From contig NZ_CP011254.1 of the NCBI RefSeq assembly GCF_001006005.1, positions 5,518,001 to 5,582,000 of the forward strand: a stretch of DNA of 64,000 nt, read 5' to 3'. Source of the stretch: Serratia fonticola (GTDB lineage Bacteria; Pseudomonadota; Gammaproteobacteria; Enterobacterales; Enterobacteriaceae). This document shows positions 56,252 to 64,000 of this stretch, piece after piece. The number at the start of each line of letters is the position of its first letter. The stretch's first letter is position 1. Position numbers and translations under genes: made by a program. A model generated the notes under the pieces. The model searched no databases, was not told the DNA's origin, and saw only the letters and a list, made by a program, of their open reading frames with translations.

Positions 56252-57718
56252 CTAAACCGCGCTGTTTTCCAGCGTATTTTTATAAATTTGCCCATTTTTC
56301 ATGATCATCTGAAATGCTTCCTCAGGCTGGGCCAGCAGTTGAATATCCGTTAGCGGATCGCCGTCGACAATGATCATATCGGCCAGAGCGCCTGCTTCTA
56401 TCACCCCGAGCTTCTCGGGATAAGGGTTACGCGGGCCGGAGAGCGCGCAAAGTTCGGCATTGACGCTGGTAGCCATTTTAAGAATTTCAAGAGGCGTATA
56501 CCAGCGGATCAGCTTGGCAAGCTGGGCTCCTTGACGTGTGGCAAGCCGGGCGTCGAACAGTGTGTCGGTACCCCAGGCGGTCTTAATGTGATGCTTTTTC
56601 GCCAGTTGGTAAGCGTTATCGGTTCCGGCGGACATCACCAGTTGCTTGGCGCGTGAAGCCGGATTCGCCATCGGTACGGCATCTTCATCGTCCAGGAAAG
56701 GTTGCAGGCACCACCATAGGTTTTCTTGCGCCATGAGCTCCACGGTCTGCTCATCCACCAACTGGCCGTGTTCGATACATTTCACGCCGCCTTTGATTGC
56801 CATGGTGACAGCGCGGGCCGTATAGGCGTGAACGGTCACGTAGGTACCCCAATTTTCCGCAGCGGTCACCGCCGCCTGGATTTCGGGCACGGAGCCTTCA
56901 GTTACGTCGATGCCGTCATAGAGCGAGGCGACACCGCCACCGGCCATAAATTTGATCTGGGATGCCCCCCTCATCAGTTGTTCTCTGGCACGCAACAACA
57001 CCTGGTCGGCGCCATCGGCAATGGCAGTTATCCCTACCCGTTCGATATAGCTCAGAGAATCCGCGGGTGCGCGTGGGACTTCGCTGAGCATGCGAAAATC
57101 ACCGTGGCCGCCGGTCTGGGAAATGAACGCCCCGGACGGGTAAATGCGCGGGCCAACCGTAATCTGCTCATCAATCGCACGTTTCAGACCAAACACCGGC
57201 CCGCCCATATCGCGGACCGTGGTGAACCCACGCAGCAGCGTTGCCTGTGCTTCGGCAATCGCCAGCGCCTGGATATAGTTAAAATCGGCCGTCATCGCCG
57301 TCATCATGGAAGGGCGAGCCATGATGGCATGCCAGTGCGCATCAATCAGGCCGGGCATCAGCACGCCACCTTTGCCGTCTATAATCGTTGCTTCCGCTGG
57401 CGGAGGCGTATCAGCAGGTTCAATCGATTTGATTTTGTTGCCTTCAACGATAACCTGCATGCCCTCGCGCAGTTGGTCAGAAACCCCGTCAAAAATCCGT
57501 ACGTTGATAAACGCTTTCAACTGCGTAGCGCTTGCGGTGGCATTGGAATGCGTGGATTGTCCTGCAGGTATTGCTGCTGCGACCGTGGCTGTCGTTATCG
57601 GCGGCGCTTTCGCCGCCTGTCGGGTTAATACCGTATTAATGCGTACAAATGCCGGGCTGTGGCATAGGCATGCCTCAGAATGTTCGCAGGCAGGCTGAAA
57701 CATGAGATTTTGCTGCAT
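56252..57718 (-). CDS. Metal-dependent amidohydrolase (imidazolonepropionase/prolidase-like)
   Basis: Amidohydrolase_1-family enzyme of 488 residues. About 70 N-terminal residues show no homology I recognise and contain two Cys-rich patches (CEHSEACLCH). The catalytic domain then shows LIDAHWHA with the metal-binding HxH, KFMAGGG with the likely bridging Lys, VHAYTARAV and KCIEHGQL with barrel histidines, and TAWGTDTLFD with the catalytic Asp. The closest families are Xaa-Pro dipeptidase-like amidohydrolases acting on acyl-amino acids or peptides. AAGGAG precedes its ATG. It lies 32 bases before ytcA and so probably heads the efflux operon; its product may feed the exporter. Confidence 0.8.
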   Translation of the reverse strand: MQQNLMFQPACEHSEACLCHSPAFVRINTVLTRQAAKAPPITTATVAAAIPAGQSTHSNATASATQLKAFINVRIFDGVSDQLREGMQVIVEGNKIKSIEPADTPPPAEATIIDGKGGVLMPGLIDAHWHAIMARPSMMTAMTADFNYIQALAIAEAQATLLRGFTTVRDMGGPVFGLKRAIDEQITVGPRIYPSGAFISQTGGHGDFRMLSEVPRAPADSLSYIERVGITAIADGADQVLLRAREQLMRGASQIKFMAGGGVASLYDGIDVTEGSVPEIQAAVTAAENWGTYVTVHAYTARAVTMAIKGGVKCIEHGQLVDEQTVELMAQENLWWCLQPFLDDEDAVPMANPASRAKQLVMSAGTDNAYQLAKKHHIKTAWGTDTLFDARLATRQGAQLAKLIRWYTPLEILKMATSVNAELCALSGPRNPYPEKLGVIEAGALADMIIVDGDPLTDIQLLAQPEEAFQMIMKNGQIYKNTLENSAV

Positions 57719-58208
57719 GACACATCACTCCTTATCAAATCAAACCGACTTCGCGGGTAACTGCAGGTTTTGTTTAGAGTAATTGTAGAACGTAATCCTC
57801 ACAATGCTTTATTTTTCGATAATTTTATATCCTCATTAATAAACCATTAGATTGCAGTGGATAACATGGGAATTACCTTGTCAATTGAGAGAAAAGTCTC
57901 ATTAACAGATTTAATGTTATTATAACCATGACGTAACAATGATTAAATTACTGACATAAAAATCCGAGTGCAACTACCCCTATGAATTACCACACTCCCG
58001 CTTAAAAAATATTGGCAAAACGCCCAACAAGAAAAGCCACTTTCCTACTGATTTTACTGGTTAAATATTATATTTATGATGATTCCCTGTCTTTTTCAAA
58101 AAATGTTCTAGAATTAACGCCAAGACTTGATGGCGTTAGTAGAGCACAGGGGACGGATTTACGTGATCCTGCCGAGTATATTGACATATAAAAATCAAGA
58201 GGGTTTTT
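57719..58208. promoter_or_regulatory. Divergent AT-rich region between the amidohydrolase operon and gadB
   Basis: About 490 AT-rich bases with no supported gene. It must contain the promoters of gadB and of the efflux operon. I could not recognise a GadE-box-like or other specific operator with confidence. Confidence 0.45.
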
Positions 58209-59609
58209 ATGAGTAACAGCAACCAGAAAAATAACAGCAATGTTAATGATGATGTTTATTCCTCGATAGATTTGGCCATTTCACTACCGAAATCGGGGTT
58301 TCCAGACGCAGAGCGAAATCCTCGCCACGTATTTAGTGCTATCCGCGATGAATTAATGTTAGACGGTAACTCACGGCAAAACCTGGCGACATTCTGCCAG
58401 ACCTGGGTTGATGAAGAAATTCGCGACCTGATGGATCTGTCCATCGACAAAAATATGATTGATAAAGACGAGTATCCACAAACGGCCGAAATTGAAGCCC
58501 GCTGCGTACGCATGTTGGCCGACCTGTGGAAATCACCGTCGCCGGGCACTACGCTGGGCTGCTCCACCATTGGCTCGTCAGAAGCCGCTATGTTGGGTGG
58601 GTTAGCGCTGAAATGGCAATGGCGCAAAAAGCGTGCCGCGCAGGGCCTGACAACCGATAAACCCAATATGATCTGCGGACCAGTGCAAATTTGCTGGCAC
58701 AAATTCGCGCGTTATTTCGATGTAGAATTGCGAGAAATCCCTCTGGAAGGCGATCGTCTGATCATGAGCCCGGAAGAGGTACTGAAACGAGTCGATGAGA
58801 ATACCATAGGTGTAGTCCCCACCCTCGGAGTGACCTTTACCTGCCAGTACGAGCCGGTAAAAGCGGTCAGCGACGCACTCGATAAGCTGCAACAAGACAC
58901 CGGGCTGGATATTCCTATTCATGTCGACGGTGCCAGCGGCGGCTTTCTTGCCCCATTCTGTGCCCCCGATCTGGAATGGGATTTCCGCCTGCCCCGCGTA
59001 AAATCCATCAATACCTCAGGCCACAAGTTTGGGCTGGCCCCTCTGGGTGCAGGCTGGGTGGTATGGCGTGAAGCGGCAGACTTGCCCGAAGAGCTTATTT
59101 TCAACGTCAACTATCTTGGCGGCAATATGCCTACCTTTGCGCTCAACTTCTCACGCCCTGGTGGGCAGATCATCGCTCAGTACTACAACTTCTTACGCCT
59201 TGGCCGCGAAGGCTACGCCAAAGTCCATAACGCCTGCTATGCCACGGCCCAGTATCTTGCCGACGAGATCGGTAAGCTCGGTCCGTTTGAAATCCTGTTT
59301 GATGGCGACAGTGGTAAAGGCATCCCGGCGCTGGCCTGGAAACTGAAAGAAGACGCCAATATCGGTGGCTACACGTTGTATGACCTCGCCGATAAATTAC
59401 GCTCACGCGGCTGGCAGGTACCTGCGTACTCCATGCCAGCTAATCGGGAAGATCTGGTGATCCAGCGTATTCTAGTACGCCACGGCGTGAGTTTTGACCT
59501 GGGTAGCCTGTTGCTTGACGATCTGAAGCGAGCACTTGAGCATTTCGAAAGTCATCCGGTCGTTAATCCACTTACGGAAGATGAAGCGGCCGGTTTTAAC
59601 CACGGCTGA
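58209..59609 (+). CDS. gadB: Glutamate decarboxylase GadB
   Basis: PLP-dependent glutamate decarboxylase of 466 residues, the same length as E. coli GadA/GadB. It converts glutamate to GABA and consumes a cytoplasmic proton. The cofactor lysine is Lys273 in [13 protein letters not shown], and [10 protein letters not shown] carries the PLP-stacking and pyridine-nitrogen residues. The penultimate residue His465 (GFNHG end) occupies the place of E. coli His465, which blocks the active site at neutral pH. The N-terminal segment is shorter in charge pattern but helical. gadC follows after 100 bases. Confidence 0.95.
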   Translation: MSNSNQKNNSNVNDDVYSSIDLAISLPKSGFPDAERNPRHVFSAIRDELMLDGNSRQNLATFCQTWVDEEIRDLMDLSIDKNMIDKDEYPQTAEIEARCVRMLADLWKSPSPGTTLGCSTIGSSEAAMLGGLALKWQWRKKRAAQGLTTDKPNMICGPVQICWHKFARYFDVELREIPLEGDRLIMSPEEVLKRVDENTIGVVPTLGVTFTCQYEPVKAVSDALDKLQQDTGLDIPIHVDGASGGFLAPFCAPDLEWDFRLPRVKSINTSGHKFGLAPLGAGWVVWREAADLPEELIFNVNYLGGNMPTFALNFSRPGGQIIAQYYNFLRLGREGYAKVHNACYATAQYLADEIGKLGPFEILFDGDSGKGIPALAWKLKEDANIGGYTLYDLADKLRSRGWQVPAYSMPANREDLVIQRILVRHGVSFDLGSLLLDDLKRALEHFESHPVVNPLTEDEAAGFNHG

Positions 59610-59629
59610 TCCACATCTGATCTGTTAAT

Positions 59630-59654
59630 GGAGTGGCCTGCTCTTCGCCACTCC
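59630..59654 (+). terminator. Stem-loop between gadB and gadC
   Basis: GGAGTGGC (59630-59637) pairs with GCCACTCC (59647-59654), extended by flanking GTTAA and TTAAC. It sits 20 bases after the gadB stop. It may reduce read-through into gadC or stabilise gadB mRNA. No long T-run follows. Confidence 0.55.
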
Positions 59655-59709
59655 TGTTAACCATAAAAATTAACTGGCAAGCATCTTCGCTTGTCCCAGG
59701 AGAATTGCC

Positions 59710-61248
59710 ATGGCTAGCACTCAAATCATCGCTGCGCCAAAACAACTCACGCTGTTGGGCTTTTTTGCCATAACGGCATCAATGGTGATGGCGGTTTACG
59801 AATACCCAACGTTTGCAACCTCTGGTTTTTCACTGACCTTCTTCCTGATCCTTGGCGGCTTGCTGTGGTTCATTCCGGTAGGATTGTGTGCCGCAGAAAT
59901 GGCAACGGTTGAGGGTTGGCAGGAAGGTGGCGTGTTTACCTGGGTTTCTAAAACCCTCGGTGAGAAATGGGGGTTTGCCGCTATTTCGTTTGGCTATTTG
60001 CAAATCGCGATAGGCTTTATCCCGATGCTCTACTTCGTGCTAGGGGCGCTGTCCTATATTCTTAACTGGCCCGAACTCAATAACGATCCGATAGTTAAGA
60101 CCGTCGCCGCACTGATTATTTTATGGGGTCTGGCCTTGACTCAGTTTGGTGGCACCAAGAATACCGCTCGCATCGCCAAGATTGGTTTTTTTGCCGGTAT
60201 TCTGCTGCCAGCCGCAATTCTGGTGATCCTGGCCGTCACTTATCTGCGCTCTGGTGCTCCCATTGCGATTGAAATGAATGCCGAAACCTTCTTGCCGGAC
60301 TTCACCAGCATGAGCACGTTAGTGGTGTTTGTGGCCTTCATCCTGAGCTATATGGGGGTGGAAGCCTCCGCTACCCACGTCAATGAGATGAAAAACCCGG
60401 GCCGCGATTATCCGCTCGCCATGCTGCTGTTGATGTTTGCGGCAATTTGCCTGAGTTCAATCGGCGGGTTGTCCATTGCCGCCGTAATACCCCATGAGCA
60501 AATCAACCTCTCTGCAGGCGTGATGCAAACCTTCACGGTGCTGATCAATCATTTGGGGACGGGTTTCGAATGGGCTATCCGCGGTATCGCTGCGCTGTTG
60601 CTCCTCGGAGTGCTGGCTGAGATCGCTGCATGGATTGTCGGGCCTTCCCGCGGGATGTTAGTGACGGCACAACAAGGGATCCTGCCTGCCCGCTTTGCCA
60701 AAATGAACAAAAACGGCGTCCCGGTGGTGCTGGTCATTTCCCAGTTACTCATCACCTCGGTGGCACTGATTGTGCTGACCAATACCGGGGGTGGCAATAA
60801 CATGTCGTTCCTGATTGCACTGGCGCTGACGGTGGTAATTTATCTTTGCAGCTATTTCCTGTTATTCCTGGCTTATATCCAGTTGATCCGCAAGCAGCCG
60901 AATAACAAGCGCACCTTTAATATACCGGGTGGCAATGGGGTTAAAATTGCAGTGGCGGTCATTGGGTTGCTGACCTCTCTGGTAGCCTTTGTCGTCTCCT
61001 TCTTCCCTCCTTCGGGGCTACCGGGTGGGGAAGCTAACGACGTCTATGCCGGTTTACTGGTCGTGTGCTTCCTGGTGGTGCTGGTAATCCCCTTCATTAT
61101 TTATGCACTGCATAATAAAGCTGCCGGAGCGAAAAATATCACGCTGGTGCCAATCAGCACGGATAGCGCTCAGGAAGGGCATTTCTTCATCCATCCGAAG
61201 GCTCGCAGCCCGCATCACATCATTGTCGATGGTAAAAAGGTTCACTAA
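59710..61248 (+). CDS. gadC: Glutamate/GABA antiporter GadC
   Basis: Inner membrane antiporter of 512 residues in the APC superfamily. About twelve membrane segments, with [18 protein letters not shown] near the start. It exchanges external glutamate for internal GABA at low pH. The C-terminal stretch [20 protein letters not shown] matches the C-plug of E. coli GadC, which seals the transporter at neutral pH. Together with gadB it forms glutamate-dependent acid resistance. AGGAG precedes the ATG, and a terminator follows. Confidence 0.94.
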   Translation: MASTQIIAAPKQLTLLGFFAITASMVMAVYEYPTFATSGFSLTFFLILGGLLWFIPVGLCAAEMATVEGWQEGGVFTWVSKTLGEKWGFAAISFGYLQIAIGFIPMLYFVLGALSYILNWPELNNDPIVKTVAALIILWGLALTQFGGTKNTARIAKIGFFAGILLPAAILVILAVTYLRSGAPIAIEMNAETFLPDFTSMSTLVVFVAFILSYMGVEASATHVNEMKNPGRDYPLAMLLLMFAAICLSSIGGLSIAAVIPHEQINLSAGVMQTFTVLINHLGTGFEWAIRGIAALLLLGVLAEIAAWIVGPSRGMLVTAQQGILPARFAKMNKNGVPVVLVISQLLITSVALIVLTNTGGGNNMSFLIALALTVVIYLCSYFLLFLAYIQLIRKQPNNKRTFNIPGGNGVKIAVAVIGLLTSLVAFVVSFFPPSGLPGGEANDVYAGLLVVCFLVVLVIPFIIYALHNKAAGAKNITLVPISTDSAQEGHFFIHPKARSPHHIIVDGKKVH

Positions 61249-61261
61249 TCCTCGATTATTG

Positions 61262-61294
61262 GGTGGATGTGCGGCAACGCCATCCACCTCTTTA
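61262..61294 (+). terminator. Terminator after gadC
   Basis: GGTGGATG (61262-61269) pairs with CATCCACC (61281-61288) and is followed by TCTTTA. It lies between gadC and the convergent LysR gene. Confidence 0.65.
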
Positions 61295-61323
61295 CACCCC
61301 GGTTAATTAGCTCGGCAAGCGGC

Positions 61324-62262
61324 TCAATTCCGTGATTTTGCCAGCGCTAGAGGCGTCATCGCCAACAGCGGATGGGTTTTCATCAGCTCAAATGACCAAT
61401 CCACAAAGCTTCTCACCCGAACCGACAAATGCTTGCCGGTGGGATAGATGATATGAATTGGCCGTGGAGCAAAGTGCCACTCGGGTAACACCGGCTGCAA
61501 GAGCCCACTCTTCACATAGCTTTCCACCGCGAAGGGGGCTCCGGAGCAGATGCCTGCCCCGGTAAGACAGGCACTCATAGCCACATCAGGATCTTCGATC
61601 AGCAAACTGCTGTTGCCTACTACCGCAATGCTCCGGTTTGCCGATTGCAGATGCCAGGTAAGCTGCTTACCGCGCTGAATGCCAAAACCCCCAACCCATC
61701 GATGATGCTGAAGATCTTCAGGCTGCCTGATAGCCCGCGCTGAACGGAGGTAATCCACTGAAGCATACAAGCCCATCTGCACGTCGCAAACGTGCCTGGC
61801 CACCAGCGTTGAGTCCTCCAGTATGCCGCCACGGATAGCGCAGTCGATACCCTCCTCAAACAAATTGCTGATGCGATCGCTGCTGGCAAGCCGCACCACG
61901 ATCTCTGGAAAACGCGCCTGAAAGTCATGCAACTGAGGTGCAAGGATCCAACGCGCAATCGAGGCCAAAGCCTCGATACGGATCTTGCCGCTCGGCGTTG
62001 TTACCCCGCCGCTGAGCCCCCCTTCCAATTCATCGATTTCCGCGAGAATTTGCTGGCAGCGCTCAAAATAGGCGCTGCCATCCTCCGTCAGGCTCAACGC
62101 CCGGGTCGTTCGATGCAACAGGCGCACGCTCAGGGCGCGCTCAAGATCGCTAATCCGCTGGGAGATCCGCGCTTTGGGAAGCCCCATGGCGATAGCCGCG
62201 CGAGTGAAACTTCCGGTTTCAACCACTTTGACAAAAGTGGCCATGGCTGCAAGTTTGTCCAT
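61324..62262 (-). CDS. LysR-family transcriptional regulator
   Basis: LysR regulator of 312 residues. The N-terminal winged helix (about 1-60) contains MATFVKVVETGSFTRAAIAM and LPKARISQRISDLERAL. The rest is the LysR substrate-binding fold of the CrgA-like group (RLASSDRISNLFEEGIDCAIRGG, GICSGAPFAVESYVKSG). It is divergent from the DsbA-like gene with about 100 bases between, so that gene and the ydhR-like gene are likely targets. Inducer unknown. Confidence 0.87.
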   Translation of the reverse strand: MDKLAAMATFVKVVETGSFTRAAIAMGLPKARISQRISDLERALSVRLLHRTTRALSLTEDGSAYFERCQQILAEIDELEGGLSGGVTTPSGKIRIEALASIARWILAPQLHDFQARFPEIVVRLASSDRISNLFEEGIDCAIRGGILEDSTLVARHVCDVQMGLYASVDYLRSARAIRQPEDLQHHRWVGGFGIQRGKQLTWHLQSANRSIAVVGNSSLLIEDPDVAMSACLTGAGICSGAPFAVESYVKSGLLQPVLPEWHFAPRPIHIIYPTGKHLSVRVRSFVDWSFELMKTHPLLAMTPLALAKSRN

Positions 62263-62367
62263 TTGTTCACAAATGTTGAACAGAGTTAGCTTTTATAGTC
62301 TATTTATTAATTTTTGCTGTCAAATATCATGACTATCGCGATATCAACCCAGCTTGGAGTCTCCATC

Positions 62368-63111
62368 ATGATGCAATGCGATCCCACCACCGGCAGTTGT
62401 CTTCTGCCCGATGAGTCCCCTGGTACTCAACGGCAGACAACCACGTCCAGCGATATCGTCATTCGTTACGTCGGCGATCCGATGTGCTCTTGGTGCTGGG
62501 GTATTTCACCTGCGGTGAAGCAACTGGCGGAGTATTGCGATCAACATGGCCTGAGTTTTGTGATGACCATGGGGGGTTTGCGCGCTGGCGGCGGCGATCC
62601 TTGGAATTTGGCATTCAAAGCCTTCTTAAGGCAGGAGTGGAGCCACATCCAGAAAAAAACCGACCAACCGTTTGGTTTCAGCCTGCTGGAAGCAGCACAA
62701 TTCAACTACGATACCGAGCCGGCCTGCCGGGCAGTCACAACGGCTTCCCTGTTGTTGGCTGAACGAGGTTTACCTTCCTCTGCAGCGTTGCCGTTTCTCG
62801 CAGCAACCCAGTACAAATTCTATGTCGATGGGCAGGATCCTAAAACCGAGGCGTTTTATCATGACATCTGCGATCGGGTTGGCCTGCCATTTGACGAATT
62901 CAGCCAAACCTTTACGTCACAACGGGCCAGAGTGGCGGTTAGCCAAGACTTTGCGCTGTGCCGCCAATGGGGCGTTCGCTCTTTCCCCACCCTGTTGCTA
63001 GAACGCCATGGGGAAATATCCCTGCTCTCTACGGGTTATGTGGACTCAGAGACATTACTTAACCGTCTCAGCGCACAGTTACCCCCTGTTGCAGAACACA
63101 CCACGGAATAA
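62368..63111 (+). CDS. DsbA-family thioredoxin-like protein (FrnE group)
   Basis: Thioredoxin-fold protein of about 247 residues with a DsbA-like helical insertion. The active site CSWC lies at about residues 40-43 (GDPMCSWCWGISP), and the cis-proline loop is VRSFPTLLL near 205. It has no signal peptide, so it is likely cytoplasmic, unlike DsbA. The FrnE-type group includes oxidoreductases linked to polyketide or stress functions. A Cys-containing N-terminal stretch (QCDPTTGSCLLPDE) is unusual. I place the start at the ATG 62368, with GGAG upstream, although the frame extends to 62314. Confidence 0.8.
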   Translation: MMQCDPTTGSCLLPDESPGTQRQTTTSSDIVIRYVGDPMCSWCWGISPAVKQLAEYCDQHGLSFVMTMGGLRAGGGDPWNLAFKAFLRQEWSHIQKKTDQPFGFSLLEAAQFNYDTEPACRAVTTASLLLAERGLPSSAALPFLAATQYKFYVDGQDPKTEAFYHDICDRVGLPFDEFSQTFTSQRARVAVSQDFALCRQWGVRSFPTLLLERHGEISLLSTGYVDSETLLNRLSAQLPPVAEHTTE

Positions 63112-63154
63112 CCCTGTTTGCTATAAAACCACCAGCCACCAAAAGGATCACGAT

Positions 63155-63463
63155 ATGAGTGTCATTTTACAGATTGATTTTAGTTTCCCAGCCGACCAGC
63201 TTGGTGCAACCCTGTCCAAAAATGCGCAATCGCTGGCCGAAAGCATCAATCAAGAACCTGGTTTCATCTCCAAGATCTGGACTGAGAATGAGCACACCGG
63301 CGAGGCGGGCGGGATATACTTTTTCGAAAACCGAGTGTTTGCCGAAAAATATGCCGAACACCACGTCAAAAGGGCTGAGGCGATGGGGGCTAAAAATATT
63401 CATCTGAAAATATTCGACATCAACCTTCCCCTGACCAAAATCAACCATGGGCGCTGTGATTAA
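63155..63463 (+). CDS. YdhR-like monooxygenase-fold protein
   Basis: Small protein of 102 residues in the YdhR family (dimeric alpha/beta barrel). LQIDFSFP, SLAESINQEPGFISKIWTENEH, EAGGIYFFENR and the final KIFDINLPLTKIN match E. coli YdhR almost position for position. The family is believed to act on aromatic compounds, but function is not settled. The ATG at 63155 with AAGGA upstream is the start. It is 43 bases after the DsbA-like gene, so they probably form one operon under the LysR regulator. Confidence 0.85.
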   Translation: MSVILQIDFSFPADQLGATLSKNAQSLAESINQEPGFISKIWTENEHTGEAGGIYFFENRVFAEKYAEHHVKRAEAMGAKNIHLKIFDINLPLTKINHGRCD

Positions 63464-63481
63464 TTTTGCGCTACATCCGTT

Positions 63482-63503
63482 CCCCCTTCCTTTTGGAAGG
63501 GGG
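63482..63503. terminator. Perfect hairpin between convergent genes
   Basis: CCCCCTTCC (63482-63490), a TTTT loop and GGAAGGGGG (63495-63503) form a perfect nine-pair stem between the ydhR-like gene and the convergent cytochrome gene. No strong T-run follows, so bidirectional termination is possible but unproven. Confidence 0.55.
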
Positions 63504-63517
63504 TGACACTGATAGAG

Positions 63518-64000
63518 TCAGCGAATTTGCTGTCTGCCTGAACGCCTTATTTTTCGCCAATACCAAAAGCCGCCCAACAAACACACCATCACCAATATCC
63601 CTGCGGTCATTAGCCAGTTTATGTATCGCATTATAAACGGAGGCTCCCCACCATCACGAAGGGTCTGTACATCCTGCGCAGTCACTTTATCGTCAATACC
63701 GGCAAAACGACTGCGGACATAGTTACTGACTGAGGCAATTTGCGCGTTGTTTAACTGTTCAGCAAATGCGGGCATGCTGATATCGGTGTTACTGGTTTTA
63801 CGTTGGATACCTTCCACGATGACCATCACCAAATTCTGCGGACCGAATGCGGAAACCGCGCGGTTGCGAGTTAATGCGGGATAAAAGCTATCGTCGGTTC
63901 CCTGACCGTCATGACCATGGCAACTAGCGCAAGCATTTTCATAAAGTTTAGCTCCGTCCGTTGTTGAGCTGTCTGTCAGGGTTCCCTGCCCGGTGAGAAC
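63518..64000 (-). CDS. Membrane-anchored cytochrome c subunit (partial, 5' end outside window)
   Basis: The last 160 residues of a cytochrome c protein are visible; the frame is open to the window edge. A c-type haem motif CASCH appears at about visible residues 24-28, the probable distal Met ligand is in DISMPAFAE, and a C-terminal membrane anchor (MTAGILVMVCLLGGFWYW) precedes a basic tail. This arrangement matches the third haem domain of the multihaem cytochrome subunits of membrane-bound alcohol, gluconate or sorbitol dehydrogenases. Such subunits pass electrons to ubiquinone. The dehydrogenase subunits would lie upstream, beyond base 64000. Confidence 0.8.
   Translation of the reverse strand, partial: VLTGQGTLTDSSTTDGAKLYENACASCHGHDGQGTDDSFYPALTRNRAVSAFGPQNLVMVIVEGIQRKTSNTDISMPAFAEQLNNAQIASVSNYVRSRFAGIDDKVTAQDVQTLRDGGEPPFIMRYINWLMTAGILVMVCLLGGFWYWRKIRRSGRQQIR

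Overview
The window reads as a chromosomal segment of a Serratia-like enterobacterium (Yersiniaceae). Most genes are GC-rich enterobacterial families such as cit, uhp, afu, ydbC, sotB, liv, agl, mdtNOP-ytcA and gadBC. Two copies of an enterobacterial tRNA-Asn(GUU) and several short dispersed palindromes point the same way. The genus is inferred from gene content only.

Left part (1-16 kb): the start of a citrate lyase operon (citC-citD-citE, running off the left edge) is divergent from a CitB/DpiA response regulator whose sensor kinase is missing from its usual place. A complete ribose-type (CUT2) sugar ABC transporter of unknown ligand follows. Next comes uhpA-uhpB-uhpC directly upstream of afuA-afuB-afuC, a hexose-phosphate sensing cascade placed before a periplasmic-binding-protein transporter for phosphorylated sugars.

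Middle part (16-39 kb): tRNA-Asn copy 1 leads a short stretch of decayed sequence. Then come a TetR regulator coupled to a YodC-like small protein, a two-component flavin hydroxylase pair resembling 4-hydroxyphenylacetate 3-hydroxylase C2/C1, a Bcr-type exporter, aldo-keto reductase YdbC, a HigBA-type toxin-antitoxin pair and SotB. A GntR regulator faces a six-gene operon (25.7-32.3 kb) whose enzymes fit a non-phosphorylating L-fucose-type pathway: aldose dehydrogenase, lactonase, sugar-acid dehydratase, DapA-type aldolase and lactaldehyde reductase. Its only transporter gene is a GatC-like PTS EIIC with no EIIA or EIIB beside it. A branched-chain amino-acid ABC transporter (liv) and a small lipoprotein follow.

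Genomic island (39.3-46.6 kb): tRNA-Asn copy 2 is followed by two decayed P4-type integrases, an AT-rich orphan membrane protein, a partial copy of the tRNA 3' end, a two-gene Gabija-like defence module (OLD-family ATPase/TOPRIM nuclease plus UvrD-like helicase) and a second partial copy of the tRNA 3' end. This looks like serial insertion at one tRNA, with the integrases since lost.

Right part (46.7-64 kb): a GntR/UTRA regulator with aglA-aglB (PTS uptake and hydrolysis of alpha-glucosides), an SDR enzyme, an amidohydrolase-ytcA-mdtN-mdtO-mdtP efflux operon, glutamate-dependent acid resistance genes gadB-gadC, a LysR regulator divergent from a DsbA-like protein and a YdhR-like protein, and the end of a membrane-anchored cytochrome c.
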